Notes: generated by a model not told the origin, from the sequence alone. A stretch of 64,000 bases of DNA from Mortierella alpina (GCA_029449245.1 JANATF010000006.1:2418001-2482000); one strand, 5' to 3'; shown: positions 45,001 through 61,507, numbered from the stretch's first letter. Translations and numbers: made by a program.

Positions 45001-47373
45001 TCGTTTCTTTGTTGATCCGTGCGATCTCTGTTTCGAGACTGTTCCATCCGAGGTGACCATCACAACGCAGATGCCGGCGAACAAAACCTATTGTTTATAC
45101 ATAGAGGGGAGGTGCACATCAGATCCTCTGAATAATCCAGATGGGTGGATGGTGCTGCGAGTTGTTCAAATATTCAACTTACACCAAAGCAGCAATAAAT
45201 GGCCCAGTCGAAAGAGTCTCGCGAGAGGCCGAAAATGACAGTGTCTGTTGAGAGAGCCTGCGACCATGAAACCCACTCGGGACAGGAGTCAGCTATGTCA
45301 AAAAAATGTTGTATGGCCGCGCAGCGTCAGTATCAGCCATGGTGAGCTGCCGTCATGAGTGAGTCGATCCAGTGCCGCAAGTTGATTCGACTTACTGCTA
45401 GTCTGGCCCCAGCAGCAAAAGTATTGGCTCCACCAAAAATTGGTGGTGCAGTATCCCATGCGCAAGTCTCCCAGCCACCAGCTTGACACGTCGATGACAG
45501 CCGCCAAGCAAGCCGTAATAACACCTATTGGCAGCGTGCAGTTCATAGTAGTAGTAAGCAGATATACATCAAGATCAAAGAATATTACTAAAGTGTCCTT
45601 CATCTCTAACACAATCGACTGCCGCGCAACAGAGATCTGCAGATCCACACCCACCAGTGAGGAGGACAAGCACCCATCCTTTCAAACTATCAGCCCTTGT
45701 TATAATCATCCCGCGAATCCCACCCAAAGATCGTAAATGTCGTAATCGAACGCGTTCCTTGACAAAGTCATGGATCCAATCTATCAGAATAAAAAAGCGA
45801 TCGGGCGTATTAGTACGAAAAGAGATGGTGCGATTTCTTGCACAAAGGCATCTAGTTTTTTTTCCGCATAAGAGTCGCCCTTGTTACTGTCAATCATTAC
45901 CGATGGTGGTATAGTTATGATACCAGATACGAATGCCATTGTTTTCCTTGACGAGCGCTTCTTTTGCATCGTCATAAAAGCCGCTCTTGCGTGACAGGAA
46001 CTTTTGCTTGACTAGATTGATGTTCGCTAAGCTGGACCGACGCAGGTTGAGCAGGGTGTTACTGTTGCCTCGGCGATTGTAATTGTTATTCTTGCCCGGG
46101 TTCTGTGAGTTCCTGAACATTATCTTTCCTCTGTTCCCTCGTCGGGACTCCATGTTTGGAGACAGCGATCTGGCCCTACATGGATCATCAACGATTTGTG
46201 ATAAGCAAAAAACCTTAACACTATAATAGTTGTACGACACCGCCAATCAAGCTCGCTTTGATGCCGAGTCGGTGACCCTGTTCGGGTTGCACCCGGTGGC
46301 AGCTGGGGGAGGAGCGGTTCGCGGGCATGGATGGGAGTTGTGATGCTGGTGCAGATTTTCGTGATCAGGTCGCGCATCGCATCGCACCATCTGCACCTTA
46401 AATGGTGTTTGTGCAACCAATTTGCCTGTCTTTGTCCCTTCTGAGGCACCACGAGGCGATCTGAGTTTGTACTCAGTCCTGCGATCGCTTACCTGGATGG
46501 TCGTCGCAGCGAATCATTTGTCCCTGTATCGTCCGCGATCTCGTCCAAGTCTGCATCGCCCTGACCATCGTACCGCGGTGTCCGTTTTCTCGATCCTTCG
46601 TTCGTCCACCGCGGCATATCGTTGCTGTGTGGCTGACGCGTCCTGGTGGTATTGCCTAACAGTGCTGATGTCTCTGTTGCGGCATCAAGGTCCTTGGCGG
46701 GCTGTGGCTCTACATTGTCTCGGGAGGGCGAGTTGCGGCTCCTAGATGGCCTCTGTTTCGAGGCGATGGGTGCTCCAAGCTTGAACGCTGGCCTGCTTGG
46801 ATCGGGGACATGAACCTGACTCTGGCTCAGAGGTGGTAATCGAGGCGTGGAGGAGGCGTTGGCGCTGACTGGTGGCTCGCTCGAGGCAGGATCTGTCTGA
46901 GCGATGCTGCTGCTGACGTTGGAACTAATATCGGGTTCATCACCGTCGTCCTGGTCCTGGTCCTTTGGGTGCTCAGTGTCAGAGTTGGTGAAGGTAGAGC
47001 CACAGAAGCTGGGCTGGTTCTCTCGCCTAGCACGTCCTTTGGCTTTTTTGGCTCGTCCCGTCACTGCATCCATAAAGCGGCTACCTGACGACGGTGGCCT
47101 GGCGTTCAAGTCGGCGGAGGGACCACTGCGGGCAGGAGGCACCAGGGGAGCAGAGGAGGTAGGCCTGGATGCAGAGACGTCGTTGACCCAGTTGTAGTAA
47201 TCTGGAGCGAGCTGAGCGGAGAGCGAACGACGGGGCTGGTTGGGTGGCGAAACAATGGGCTGGGTCTGTGGGCCAGGGGACGGGAATGAAGAATTGCGGT
47301 CCGTTGCAATGAGCTGGGGATCCATCGATGGGCGTGGATGGGAGTCTCTGTCAGGACTGGCAGGCCGACTCAT
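42048..47373 (-). CDS. CLC-family chloride channel/transporter with two CBS domains
   Basis: Dimeric anion channel or H+/Cl- exchanger, probably endomembrane. Thirteen exons: 47373-46493, 46175-45901, 45780-45655, 45524-45396, 45292-45183, 45087-44803, 44702-44588, 44504-44335, 44254-44147, 44039-43819, 43709-43530, 43436-42350 and 42239-42048; 1292 residues. A ~350-residue disordered N-terminus precedes the conserved entry [15 protein letters not shown]. Filter motifs: [10 protein letters not shown] (Ser, chloride-type), [22 protein letters not shown] and [13 protein letters not shown]. In exchangers the second motif is GKEGP; here the gating glutamate is Gln615 (CAA on the minus strand, 44664-44666). 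CBS1 is separated from CBS2 (last ~65 residues) by a ~180-residue Pro/Asp-rich insert. The upstream start is the least certain part; a GTG-led frame begins slightly earlier. Confidence 0.92.
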
Positions 47374-48432
47374 TGGTTGAGGCTGAAGCACCGCCTGCGA
47401 GGGACGAGGAGCAATGGAGGCTGGACAGGGGCGTGATGGGGAGAGGAATCGAAGAGGTTGAGGAAGGAGGTTGAGGAAGGAGGTTGAGGAAGGAGGTTGA
47501 GGAAGGAGGACAGAGGAAGGAGGACAGAGGAAGGAGGTTGAGGAAGGAGGACAGAGGCAAAGACGAGAGGGGCGACAAGGATGTGGAGGAAGAGAAAAAG
47601 AATGACGAGCTTCTTTTTTTTTTTTTTTTTTTCAAGGTCTCGTTAGTCTTGTTACATGGACATACCTGGAGAAAGGCAGTTGATGCTGCTATGCTGCGTG
47701 ACCCAGGATGTGCAGATGGCTTTTTTAAGGTTGGTCGTGTCTCTTGTCGACCTGCCTCCCCCACTCCCCCACTCCCCCACTCCCCCCCTTTTTTTTCTTT
47801 CTTTTGATCGCCTCACCTGCTGCCTGCCAGCCTGCCGGGTCATTCCCTCACTCTCGCATGCTCGTACAGTCAGCATGTCAGGCTAGTCAGCACTCCTGCG
47901 ACCTCTCTCAGGTTGATGGGCGAAATGCTGCCTGCAGTCTGGCCCGTGATTGGCTGAGGCCACGGGACAGATCGTCCACTTCCTCGTACCTGATCCAAGC
48001 AATCGCAGAGCCATGCGACCCATGCTGATGCGGTGGGACTACGAAACCAGCACTCTCAGGCACACACGCCATGCCATCGAAAGGCGAGTGCTTCCCTCAG
48101 GGTCCTTATTCCTGCCGCTCATTACCATTGCACATACAAGAGACCAAGTAGACAGTGCGCGTCTTGATCGCAAGCTCCTTTTGTCAGTAGCACAGCGACA
48201 TGGGTCCGACCACAAACCAGAGTGTCTTCCTTTAGACTGTAGATGACTATGGTGCCTGGCGTGGCGTCTGTGGACTCTCGGGTAACGGTTGGCCCTTGGC
48301 GTATATAGTCCATGTATCATGCGCTGCATAAATTGCTCTCCTTGCTCCCCCTTTTTCATCTGCTGGAGGCAAGGGTTATGGAACGGAGATTTATAGGCCG
48401 TTGTGTGAAGTATGCTAGGGCGATAAAATATA
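47374..48432. other. Intergenic with minisatellite and homopolymers
   Basis: Between two minus-strand genes. Holds a 13-bp minisatellite (47452-47560), an AT-type T run at about 47611-47632, and CTCCCCCA repeats near 47754-47790. No gene recognised. Confidence 0.5.
47452..47560. repeat. Purine-rich minisatellite, 13-bp unit
   Basis: Unit AGGTTGAGGAAGG repeats about four times, then alternates with AGGACAGAGGAAGG variants. It lies some 80-190 bp upstream of the CLC start codon, so it is probably in the 5' UTR, polypyrimidine in the sense direction. Confidence 0.75.
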
Positions 48433-48901
48433 TTACATTAGACTGCAGCCGCAACCGGCAGGCTTCACCTCAAAAGGGTCTTCCTTCTTGTCGACCTCTC
48501 CCCAGACAGTGGGGATAAACATGTCTCTCCGTTCCTGACAATATTGGATCAGACTAACAACATCCATTTCGAAAAATAAGAATTAGCGTCAATTCTCCAT
48601 ATGCAAAGTGCACACAGGTTCGGGCTTGGGCAATCCTCCAGCCCATTGCGCATCCCCCGTCGTTGCACAAAACATAAAAAGGAAGAAGTCCTTTCTGTTG
48701 ATTGCAGGTGAGCATATCCGGGGCCACAATATGGAAGTGGATGGGAGCCAAGGGAAGTTAGCGTGGAACGGAGTGGGGCGAAACTGGGTACAGTACTTAC
48801 AGCACACTGGCTTGTGAGACAGAGATGCGGTCGCGCTCATACTGCTCACGCAGCTTCCTGTTGTGTTCCAGCTGGCGCTGGAGACGCATTTCTGTTGGCA
48901 T
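48433..48901 (-). CDS. Heterotrimeric G-protein gamma subunit
   Basis: Partner of G-beta in the membrane-bound G-beta-gamma dimer downstream of GPCRs such as pheromone or nutrient receptors. Two exons, 48901-48801 and 48553-48433, give only 73 residues, with no long open frame. The N-terminal helix MPTEMRLQRQLEHNRKLREQ is coiled-coil; the typical ISVSQAS and LIQYCQERRD segments follow, then a VDKKEDPFEV segment and the end CGCSLM. The final CSLM is a CaaX box (Met favours farnesyl), with a second Cys two positions before it as likely palmitoylation site. A stop codon precedes the ATG in frame, which fixes the start. It is transcribed away from the OSBP gene. Confidence 0.93.
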
Positions 48902-49393
48902 GGCCGAGGGTGCCTTTTAACTACTGCAGTGACAACGAACAGCAAGAATTTGGTCAACAGGCGTGTTTATCATTCCATAGTCGTTGTTGTTGGCTGATTG
49001 TTCAAGGAAAGCGAAGTTGGATCTGAAAAAGAGAGCATTCTCTCTTATTCTCTCTTTTTCGGACTAGATGATCGGGAATGGAGTACCTGAAGGAGGGTGA
49101 TCGATGCAAAAGGGAGGAGTATGAATGATGTCGGAGGGATCGGATTGTCGAGACGATGAGGATTTGGGATTCAATGGAAGGTGTTTTGAGTAGAGTGATG
49201 TGAATGAAAGGAGTACGCGAGAGGAGATGTGACGAGAGGAGAGAGAGAGGGGGAAGGACAGTCTATGGCAGTCTATGGTCGACTATAGGAGAGTGTGCGT
49301 GAGGTGTTGGTCTGTTGAGAGTGGAGGCAAGGAAAGTGGAGCAGAGAGGGACGGAGAGGGAGAGAGGGAGAGAGGGAGAGAGGGAGAGAGACA

Positions 49394-49430
<37 letters not shown>

Positions 49431-50194
49431 GCGATGGATGAGAGAGGCAAAAGAGTATGTACCCAGAGACTATACCCTCGTTTTGGTCCATGGTCCCAAA
49501 CATCATCCAACTCTACAAAGTATGAGGGTATATATTTGTGAGCATGCCGGTAGACCACCCTGTTGCCGGCTGGCGACAGAGAGCGACGATGAGCGAGACC
49601 CGCTGAGAGAGGGCTCACTCACAGCCTGCAGTGTTCTATGCCATTGGGCGCTTGGCCTCTTTTCTCCACCTGTCTGCCCTGTCTGCGCTGGCTGCCTCTT
49701 GTTCTCTGGAGGCATGATGCGGATGCCATGCCACTGCACGGCCCCGAGCTGCTGCCTTGCCCACCTCACGCGCGTCTGCCGAGGAGGGCGTGCCGCGTTC
49801 GTGTGTCTCGCAGACTGCCGTCCGCGAGGTCTGCCCACAGCCCTCGCTGCCCAAGGGCTGCAGCCAATGAGGCGAATATGGCCAGCCAATCATGATGACG
49901 AGCCTATTTCATTCCTTTTCCTTTTCTTTTTCCTTTTCCCTCGCTCTCCCCATTGACCCTTTTTCTTCTTCTTCCACACCCCAGCGCACATCCCCTTTTC
50001 CTGCTTCTTGACTCTCCGCGCCTGTCCACCACCACTCCTCACCGCCCTCGTTGTCGCTGTCTTCATCCATCCCCAGGCCTGATCACTGCATCGACACACC
50101 CTCCAGGAAGCACCAGAGGAGCAACAGGACATCACCGCTTCGCCTGTCATCACTCGCCCTCGCCTGCTCTCGTCCTTAAACCACCAGACCCTCC
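48902..50194. other. Divergent promoter region, GA-microsatellite
   Basis: About 1.3 kb between the G-gamma and OSBP start codons. A pure GA/GGA tract covers about 49340-49431. From about 49910 to 50040 the plus strand is TTCC/CTT-rich, the likely OSBP leader. Frames here on both strands are by-products of these repeats. Confidence 0.5.
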
Positions 50195-53100
50195 ATGTCA
50201 ACGGTCCCGTCTGTCCTGCGCTCTCTGCCCCAGAAGAGTCGCTCTGAGCAGAGTCTGGGCCAGGGACCACGCCCGCACCACGTTGCCATCCCATCCTCCT
50301 CCTCAGTCGCGTCCGTCTCTAACCTCGCGCACTCCACCCCAGGTAGGTCCAATCACGGTCAGCGCAAAGGGGACAGGGGGCACAATGCACAATGCACCAG
50401 CAAGCAGCAGGACTATGTTAAAGGGACGCGCGTACTAATCGTGTCTGCTGCAATACGGCATTTCCTTACAAAAGATGATCCCATGAAGATGCTCAAGATC
50501 CTCGAGGCTTTACAGCGAGGTAAGCAGGAGACTTTGCATCGAATATCGACTGTTGTGGGCCAAAGGCCACCAGGCTTAAACAAATCTTCCCCCACACTGC
50601 CATAGGCGACCTGAATGCTCTCTCGGTCCTGCTCAAGACATACAAGGGCACGGCCACGTTTACGGTTCCCGGCACGCCTGGAGGGTCCATCGCCAGCACG
50701 CAGTCGTTCGAGGGCGTGGCCCAGGGCAGCCAATCCACACCGGTCCATCTTGCGGTTCAGTGTGCTCAGTACCCGGTGATCGAGTACGTCGTCAACAACA
50801 CGCCCCAGGTGGACTTGAACGCCAGGGACAACCACGGCTCTACGGCTCTCCACATCGCATCCAGCATGGGCCGTCTCGACGTGGTCAAGCTGCTTCTCTC
50901 CAAGAACGATGTCAACGACGGCGTGCTGGATTACAAAGGAAAGAGTGCATTCGATGTCGCCCTCACGCCCGAGATCCGCATTGTTCTTAAAGGCATGTGC
51001 ATCGTACCACGCCCACATTCTCATTTGTAAACTCGCCGAGGCTCTTCTCCAACTCGTCCCACTAACCTTCTTCCTTTATTGTCTCCCTGACCATTAGCTC
51101 ATCGCACAGAGTACCTCACGAATGCTACAACATTAATGCACCAGTATGCCGTATCAGGCGATTTGACTAGCCTCATCGGCCTCTTTGACCACCCGCGCGC
51201 GTCGTTTGTGCTCAACATCAGCCATCAGGACACGGACACGGGATCTACGATCCTGCACGCTGCAAGTCGACGCAAGGATATGGCCATGGTGCAGTGGTGT
51301 CTTGACCAGGGCATCGACACACTTTTGCGCGATAAGAAAGGCAAAACTGCTGCCGATGTTACCAAGGATGCCAAGATTAAAAATCTTTTGCGGGATTCCC
51401 GTTCACAAGGTATCAGTGCACGCTTGCGTCGTTAACACAGAAAAAAAAGAGATGCCGTCTGTACCAGTATGATGGCATAGTCTCTCAACTAATGTCACTT
51501 TTATTCTTGTCATCGCCATCCACAGGCTCTGTTGTCCCACTGATTCCGACCACACCGGGACAGCCTCCTAGACTGGAAGGGACACTGTTCAAATGGACCA
51601 ACTATGCATCTGGCTACAAGGCGCGATGGTTCGTACTTGAAGACGGTATCTTGTCGTATTTCCACAACCAGGAGGACGCTGGTAACGCCTGTAGAGGAAG
51701 CATCAACTTGCGTATCGCCAAGGTGTGGATCGATTCGACAGACAAACAGAGATTCGATATTATCGGCAAGGGCTCTATTCGATATCATCTGAAGGCAGGA
51801 CACGCAAACGAGGCCAAGCGCTGGATTCTCGCCCTCACGCAATCCAAACAATGGATCGAAGACGCCTCGGGCAGCGACCGTCATTCGCTGGTAGACCCCC
51901 GCCAGAGCCTCAGTATGTCCGCGACCGATGTGGCGCGACTAAAGGGATCTGATTCAGTCTTGTCGCGCGGTCGATCAACAGTCAAGGATGGAGCAGGCTC
52001 CGTGTTCCGATCATCGCAGCGATCTCGCTCATCCTCGCTCTCGCCGGAGGGAAGCCAGTTGGAACAAAACATTCTGCCTCATGGCGAGTCCTTTGTGACG
52101 ACAAACAACTACCTCCAGACCCAGGCTCAAATGCAGACGGAACTGTCCGAAAACCTGATCCGTCTCCAACGCGCGGCTGAGGTCCCAGAGGACTCTGAGA
52201 TGATGAAATTGACACTGGCCATCCACGAAGCTTCACTTGGCTTGAAGGACTCGATCCAAAAGGTGCACGGAATGACTGTGGACCGGGAGGAATACTGGAA
52301 ACGCATTCTTGAGCAAGAATCTCAGAAACGCGAGCTGTGGGAGGAAAGTCTAAAGGTCCTATCAGAGGAGCAACTGGAGATGCAGAGAGTACTGAAGCGG
52401 GCAGAGGAGACAAATCGAAAGATGAAAAAGAGCCGTTCTCTGCGCTCAAAGGTCAGTACACCCACTCTTACAGCCCACGCGGTCATGGGAGCCTCGACAG
52501 CAGTCAGCCACGAACACGCCCAAACACCAGCCATTACAGAAAAGGCAACGGAAGCAGTAGCTGCGACTCCACATGAGCCGCTGGAGAGTAAGAAGGACGA
52601 TGCCCTTGACGAGGATGACAGTAGCATTGACTCGGACGCAGAGTCCGGTGACGAGTTCTTTGATGCTGTTGGTGACGACGAGATTGTGGAGTTTGACGGC
52701 GATGATGCCATCGACCAAGGAGAGGCAATTTCGGAATCCGTCGGGTCTGTTCCTGTTCTGGACAAAAGCTCAGCGGCCGAAGTTACAGCCGGTGTCGTCG
52801 CAAAAGCAGGAGAGTCCTACATCGCACCATCGTTCAAGGGTTATCCCAAACAAATCCGTGATCGCCTCCCCACCAAGCAGACGTCTCTGCGCCCAGATGT
52901 GTCCCTCTGGGCCATCCTCAAGAACTCCATCGGAAAAGACCTCTCAAAGATTACCTTACCCGTGTACTTTAACGAGCCGACATCCATGTTGCAGCGCATG
53001 GCCGAAGATGCCGAGTATATTGATCTGCTCGACAAGGCCGTTCGTCAGCGAGGTGCGACCGAGCGCATTCTGTTTATCGCGGCGTTTGCTATGAGCAACT

Positions 53101-54404
53101 ACTCAAGCACCATCGGACGTGTGGCCAAGCCCTTCAACCCACTCCTTGGCGAAACGTATGAATACTGCCGCGAGGACAAGCAGTTCCGGTACATTTCTGA
53201 GCAAGTTTCGCATCACCCAGTAAGTCACTTGCACCGCATCTTTTCGTCGCTTGTAGACCTCATCTGGTCCCATGTATTCTTTCACTTTACTGAGTCTCCT
53301 CCACCATTTTTATTTCTGTGTCCACTCATGAACAAATAGCCCATCAGTGCATGCTATTGCGATTCACCCAACTATAACTTCTACGCAGAAGTTGATGTCA
53401 AGTCCAAGTTCTGGGGCAAGTCTTTTGAAGTCATGCCGAAAGGAACATCGCACGTGGAACTCAAGGTGCCCAAGGTCTTTGCTGAGGGATCTCAGGAGTT
53501 GCTCACGGATCCCGACGACGAGACAAAGTTTGTCGAACATTATTCTTGGAGAAAGGTGACCACCTGTGTCCAGAACTTGATTGTTGGCACGCCTTGGATC
53601 GACAACTATGGCGATATGATCATTACCAATCATCAAACGGGAGAGACTTGTAAACTAACGTTCAAGGCACGCGGCTGGAGAGGCAAGGATGCGTACGAGA
53701 TTCGAGGATTTGCCTTGGATGCCAGAGGCAAGGAGGTCTGGGAAGTTGCTGGACGATGGAATGAGCGTCTAGTCGCCCGCCGTGCAGGAAAAGGCAATGG
53801 CGAGGACTTGGGAAGCGATGCTGTTGCAGCGGGCGCTGTGCATGTGTCAGCGGATGATCATGGCGAAATAGGTCGATCAGGGTCGCTTGGGGCAGCTCTG
53901 CACGAAAAGACCCGACCATCCGGCGGCAGTTATGCTGGATCACTCTCGCCCAAGCAAGTCCTCCTACTCTGGAAGCGCGACCCTGTGCCCTCGACTCCAA
54001 CACCCTTTAACCTCACGCCTTTTGCCATGACCCTGAACGACTGCCCGGAGGATCTCAAGAAACATCTTTGTCCAACGGACTCGCGCCTTCGCCCGGATCA
54101 GAGAGCCATGGAGAATGGCGAGTTTGATGTCGCGAACACTGAGAAGCAGCGGCTCGAGGAGAAGCAGCGCGCCAAGCGCCGGCTGCAACCTGCAGGCAAG
54201 GAACACCAACCGCGATGGTTTAAGCGAAACTCTACAGACGATGGCTGGGACTTTGTCGGTCGCGACATGCCTGGGCAACCCAAGGGAAGTGGTATGATTC
54301 AAGAGGGACGCACCGGGTACTGGGCAGAGCGAGCAAGGTGTGGTGCAACGGTCGACCGACCCGAGCAACTCAAGTGGGACGTGGAGGACGACGACATTTT
54401 CTGA
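50195..54404 (+). CDS. Oxysterol-binding protein, ankyrin-PH-ORD (Osh1/Osh2-like)
   Basis: Lipid-transfer protein exchanging sterol and phosphoinositide at membrane contacts. Six exons: 50195-50342, 50475-50519, 50606-50992, 51098-51409, 51526-53219 and 53340-54404; 1216 residues. Order: ankyrin repeats (STPVHLAVQ, GSTALHIASSMGRLDVVKLLL, GSTILHAASRRKDM), a PH domain (LEGTLFKWTNYASGYKARWF ... AKRWILAL), a coiled-coil segment, an acidic tract with an FFAT-like motif (DEFFDAVGD, for ER VAP binding) and the ORD. The family fingerprint EQVSHHPPISA is split by the last intron. Intron 3 has a GC donor (GCATGT) and AG acceptor; only this choice restores the frame. It converges with the kinase gene; their stops are 341 bp apart. 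Confidence 0.95.
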
Positions 54405-54745
54405 TGAAGCCATACGAAGGCTACCTTCACGCGCCACCTTTGAATTTTTTTTTATATGGTGCCTGGTGCCTACTGCTCCGGTCCACCCAACAACGTTTTC
54501 GAATTTTATTCACCGCCCCTTGAACTCGATGTAATATGCGTTCCCTCCCTCAGAGCAATCGGCCCGAGATTGTGATTCATGGGTAACAAATGGCGTGGTC
54601 AGGATGTTGATGAAGCCGTGAAGAAAAGAGGAGGGTTATCAAGGGACACCCACATACCCACATATCCTTCTATGCACAAGTATTATGCAAGATGTTCCGA
54701 GCTGGAGTTCTTTTTCATCAAGTTTTATTTGCGAGGCGCTGTTGG
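54405..54745. other. Convergent 3' flanks of OSBP and kinase
   Basis: Shared 341-bp region between two stops. Holds a T-rich run near 54446-54460 and no gene. Confidence 0.45.
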
Positions 54746-58003
<3,258 letters not shown>

Positions 58004-61000
58004 CTCGGTTTGGTGGCGCTTCGCTATGGTCCTTGGGCGTCCTTTGTGACAAGGTAAGGCGTGTGCTGCTCGGGTATGGGGTCAACACGGCAGTTGGTAT
58101 GAAGACGGGTATGGGCAGTGAGGATGGGACAGACAGGTGGGCCTAGGAGTCGGAATGGGAAGATGGGCGTTAGTATGGACCGCTGCGAGTTGTGGAGATG
58201 GACGGGCGACAGCAAAACGGACGGCACAGGGCGGCACAGGGCTGGGGAGACACTCTGGCAGCAGCAGACGCACAAGCAGCGCGTGGCCCGGCTAGAATGG
58301 AGCTAGGCCAGATGTGCAAAGCGGACGTGCGGTGGAGCTGCATTGGGTGCAGGTGACCCCGCCATGGGCCCATCGTCGTGTGCGGAGCATACGGTATGGC
58401 CATCGGACAGAAAAAAGGGGGGCAGAGGCAGCGAGAGGGAAGAGCGCAGAGGAGCGCGCGACGGTGTGCAAAAGGCGCGGTGTGGGGGAAGGGGTAGGGC
58501 CAAGCACTATGCCCACGTGAGATTACCATAGACACAGGACAGAAGAAGAAAACGTCCGTCTCCCGTTGCAGGGGGGTAAAGGAGAGAGGCGAGACAGAGA
58601 GAGAGAGAGAGACAGACGGAGAGAGAGAGAGGAAGTGAGAGAGCGCGAGCGAGCGAGAGGAACGTGGAGGCAAAACGAGAAGTGTGGAGAAAGTGGTCCA
58701 GCTTGCGTTGCTCAGTGCTAATCCACAGGAGACAGACGCGTTCTCAGCAAGGTCGCCCGAGCAACGACGGGGGACAGTGTAGGTGCAGGTGTGGGTGCAG
58801 GTGTGGGGTTGGAAATGCATCCACGGGTGAATGAACGGCCAGAGTGCAAAGGGCAAAAGAGTCGGTGGTGGAGGTTGCGGACGGGAGAGCAGAGAGGGTG
58901 AGAGAGAACATGGGGACATGGACCTCGCCGTCATGTCGCGCATGGTCCAGTTTATTATCTGAGCATTGGGCGAAAGGAGACAAACGCGAGGAGAGGGCCA
59001 GACGCAAAAGCAACAGGGGGAAGGAGCCTGATTATTGACACGGAAAACGGATGGATCCGGCAGTTCACACAAACACTCCCACGAGCTCCATGACATCGAC
59101 CTTCAGCCGCTTTTCTGGGCTTACAGAACATCGACTGGCACGACGGCGGCAGAGCTGGCCGAGTATCTAGTCTCTCCTGTCCCCCTTCACAAGATCATGT
59201 TCACTTTCCGCCCTTCCATTGTTGTATCTTTCACACCTTGTTGTTTGTCTCTTCTCTCTCAGCACCGTTTCAAGAGGTACATGGCAATCAGAAATGGAAT
59301 AGCGATTTTGGGTTTTGTCTGTGCTGCATCTGCTCTCACCGGTGGAGCGAAGACTAGACCAGGCGGCCATCAAAGCAAAAGAGCAGAAGAAGCGACCCAA
59401 AAAAAAAAGGCAAGGAAAATGTGTGAGCGAAGGTGAAGGGAGGTGCGGGGGTGCTGGAATAGGTCGGTGGGAAGAGATAAAGCGCATGGATTGCAAAATA
59501 TTGCTGGGCAACCAGGGTTCGCGAGAGGTTGATTGTGGAAAGCCTTGGACAGGATACAAAACAAAGCAGGTCCGAGAAGCTTCAATGGTAAGTAGAAGGA
59601 CAGACACCTACCGATAATGACAGCACAACAGCTGGTGGGTTGCTATGTGATGCTAACGTTTCAATGCGTTAGACCAGACGATGATGGGTGCGAGAGGGGA
59701 TGAGGCAGGAACGAAAAGAAAACTCTCAGTGTGGTGGTGGGACAAGCAAACGAAAGGATGTGAAAGTGTAGAGTGAGGAAGGAGAGGTGATGCGAGCACT
59801 AAAAAAATGAAAGAGAGGAACTAAAGGCGGGTCTGAAGGTCCAACCACCGTCTTCCCTAATGAAAAAAGGGGGGGTGGGGGATGAGAGAAAGGAAGAACA
59901 GCCAGCGTGCGAGCGATAAGGTATGGGTCCTAAATGAACAAAGCCAAGTGGAGGATTGTTTGTTCTGTGCTCGTGGAGGATGCGACTATGAAGCGAAGGA
60001 AGCAGTAGCAGAAGAAGGAAGAAAAAAAAACAGGGGGCATGAGGAAAAACATTACGGTCTTTTGTGGCCTCCCTTCGTTTCCATGGCTTCATCCTCCGCT
60101 TGTCGGTGCAACCTGAGGGAGCTCTGGGTAAAAGGTAAAAGGCCAACGGAAAACAAGGACGGCAGAAAATGGTCCAAGGGAGGAAGGGAAAGAAGGCATT
60201 CACAGGGGTGGCCGTGAAGGACGCGGTGCAGGCGATGCACACCCACATGATAGCATGGTAAGTTGGGATGCCAAGGACGCGATCTGGACTAGTTGCTGGG
60301 AAAAGGCGTGCGCTACTCTCGACTCCCTGAATGTCTCTGTTGGGATCACAGACATATGGAGGAGGGGAAGGGACAGGGTCAATTACAACAGAGGAGGACC
60401 CCTGTACGGCCCTGGAGCGAGTTTTGGGTCTTCGTTGAAAGCACAAGCCCTAGCATTGACGAGACAGGGATAAAACAGAGGTGCTTGGGCAGCAGCAGCA
60501 GCAGCAACAGCAGTATCCCAAGCCAGAACCACATGCAGTCGTGTTGAAGAGAACTCGTCCAACCCAACTGTTCACTCCACTTGCCACTGCCTTTCCTGCA
60601 CTTACCCCTGGAAATGAGCCGAGGGGTGGTTGCAACATCCCCCAACACTGGACTCTATTCGAACCCCCCCCCCCCCCATCCATGGTGTGGCATGACAAGA
60701 ATCTACACTGTTTGGACGCCTTCCCTTCCACTCCACCCCTTAGTTCGTCCCGTCCGTCAATCATGCGATCGGTCTGCTTTTGAGAAATCCTTGGACGAGG
60801 TCAAGGATCACCCCCAGGGCTGCAAAACTCTCTGTCAAATCACCATGCTTCTCTTTGTCCTGTGCTCCCGAACACCTGTACGCCCCCGTTCATGCGCTTT
60901 ACCGTTCGGCGGTTACGCATTACTGGAAAACGGCTTGAGTGCGTGGAAAACAAAGGACACGAGCTTCGTTATGCATTGCAAGCATAGCGTGTACACCAAA

Positions 61001-61507
61001 CAAGGGCGGGACGACCCCAGAGGACATTCATGCAAAGAGCAAAGAGAGGCTTGCACACTTGGACCTGAAAATAGACGCTGGCGAACTTTTATTTCGTATA
61101 TGCCTTTGTGTGTGTTCAGGATCGATGGAAGGAGCTCCTTTCGCTGGTCGCCACGTATGTAGAATCCTTAAAGTCTTTTTTGCCACCTATTCAATTAAAG
61201 CCCTGCACTTGCGTGGAGTGTGCGTGTTACCAAGAGGCGTTAGAGGTCTTGCCAACACAAGCGTGTGGGTCCAGCGAAATGAGGTTCAAGATGAGGTGTG
61301 AGAGGGTGTGGCATTGAGATTGAATGAAGTGAAGTGTCCACGAGTGAGAGATTGGGTAGAATGGTTGAATGGCTGTTCTCAAGATGGTATTAGAGCATGA
61401 ACAAGTCGACAGAAGGATTGCAGCTTGGGATGGGAGGTCCAACCAAGAAGTAGGGTATATAGTCTAACTGTCTGTATTGGTTTATCATCAATGCACAAGT
61501 AGTACGT
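58004..61507. other. Gene-poor GA-rich stretch
   Basis: About 3.5 kb without a gene I can support. GAGAGA and GAGCGAGCG microsatellites lie around 58590-58665; a C run at 60665-60677; a GCAGCA/CAACAG stretch at 60489-60516 that in one frame reads polyglutamine. Several long frames (for example minus 58170-59096) come from skewed composition. The part next to 58003 is probably the kinase leader. A short unrecognised gene cannot be excluded. Confidence 0.45.

Noticed and set aside
49283-49956. Overlapping frames rich in Arg/Glu or Leu/Ser on both strands
   Set aside because: They are by-products of the GA microsatellite at 49340-49431.
58170-59096. 308-codon open frame on the minus strand
   Set aside because: It lies in GA/CT microsatellite sequence; the translation is Ser/Leu/Pro repeats without domain signal, and stops are rare there because of skewed composition.
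59799-60446. 215-codon minus-strand frame
   Set aside because: Translation is Pro/Phe/Leu/Ser-rich without any motif; contains poly-T and poly-C derived runs.
60481-60783. Polyglutamine-bearing 100-codon plus-strand frame
   Set aside because: The Gln run comes from a CAG/CAA repeat and the rest resembles nothing; no exons could be attached on either side.
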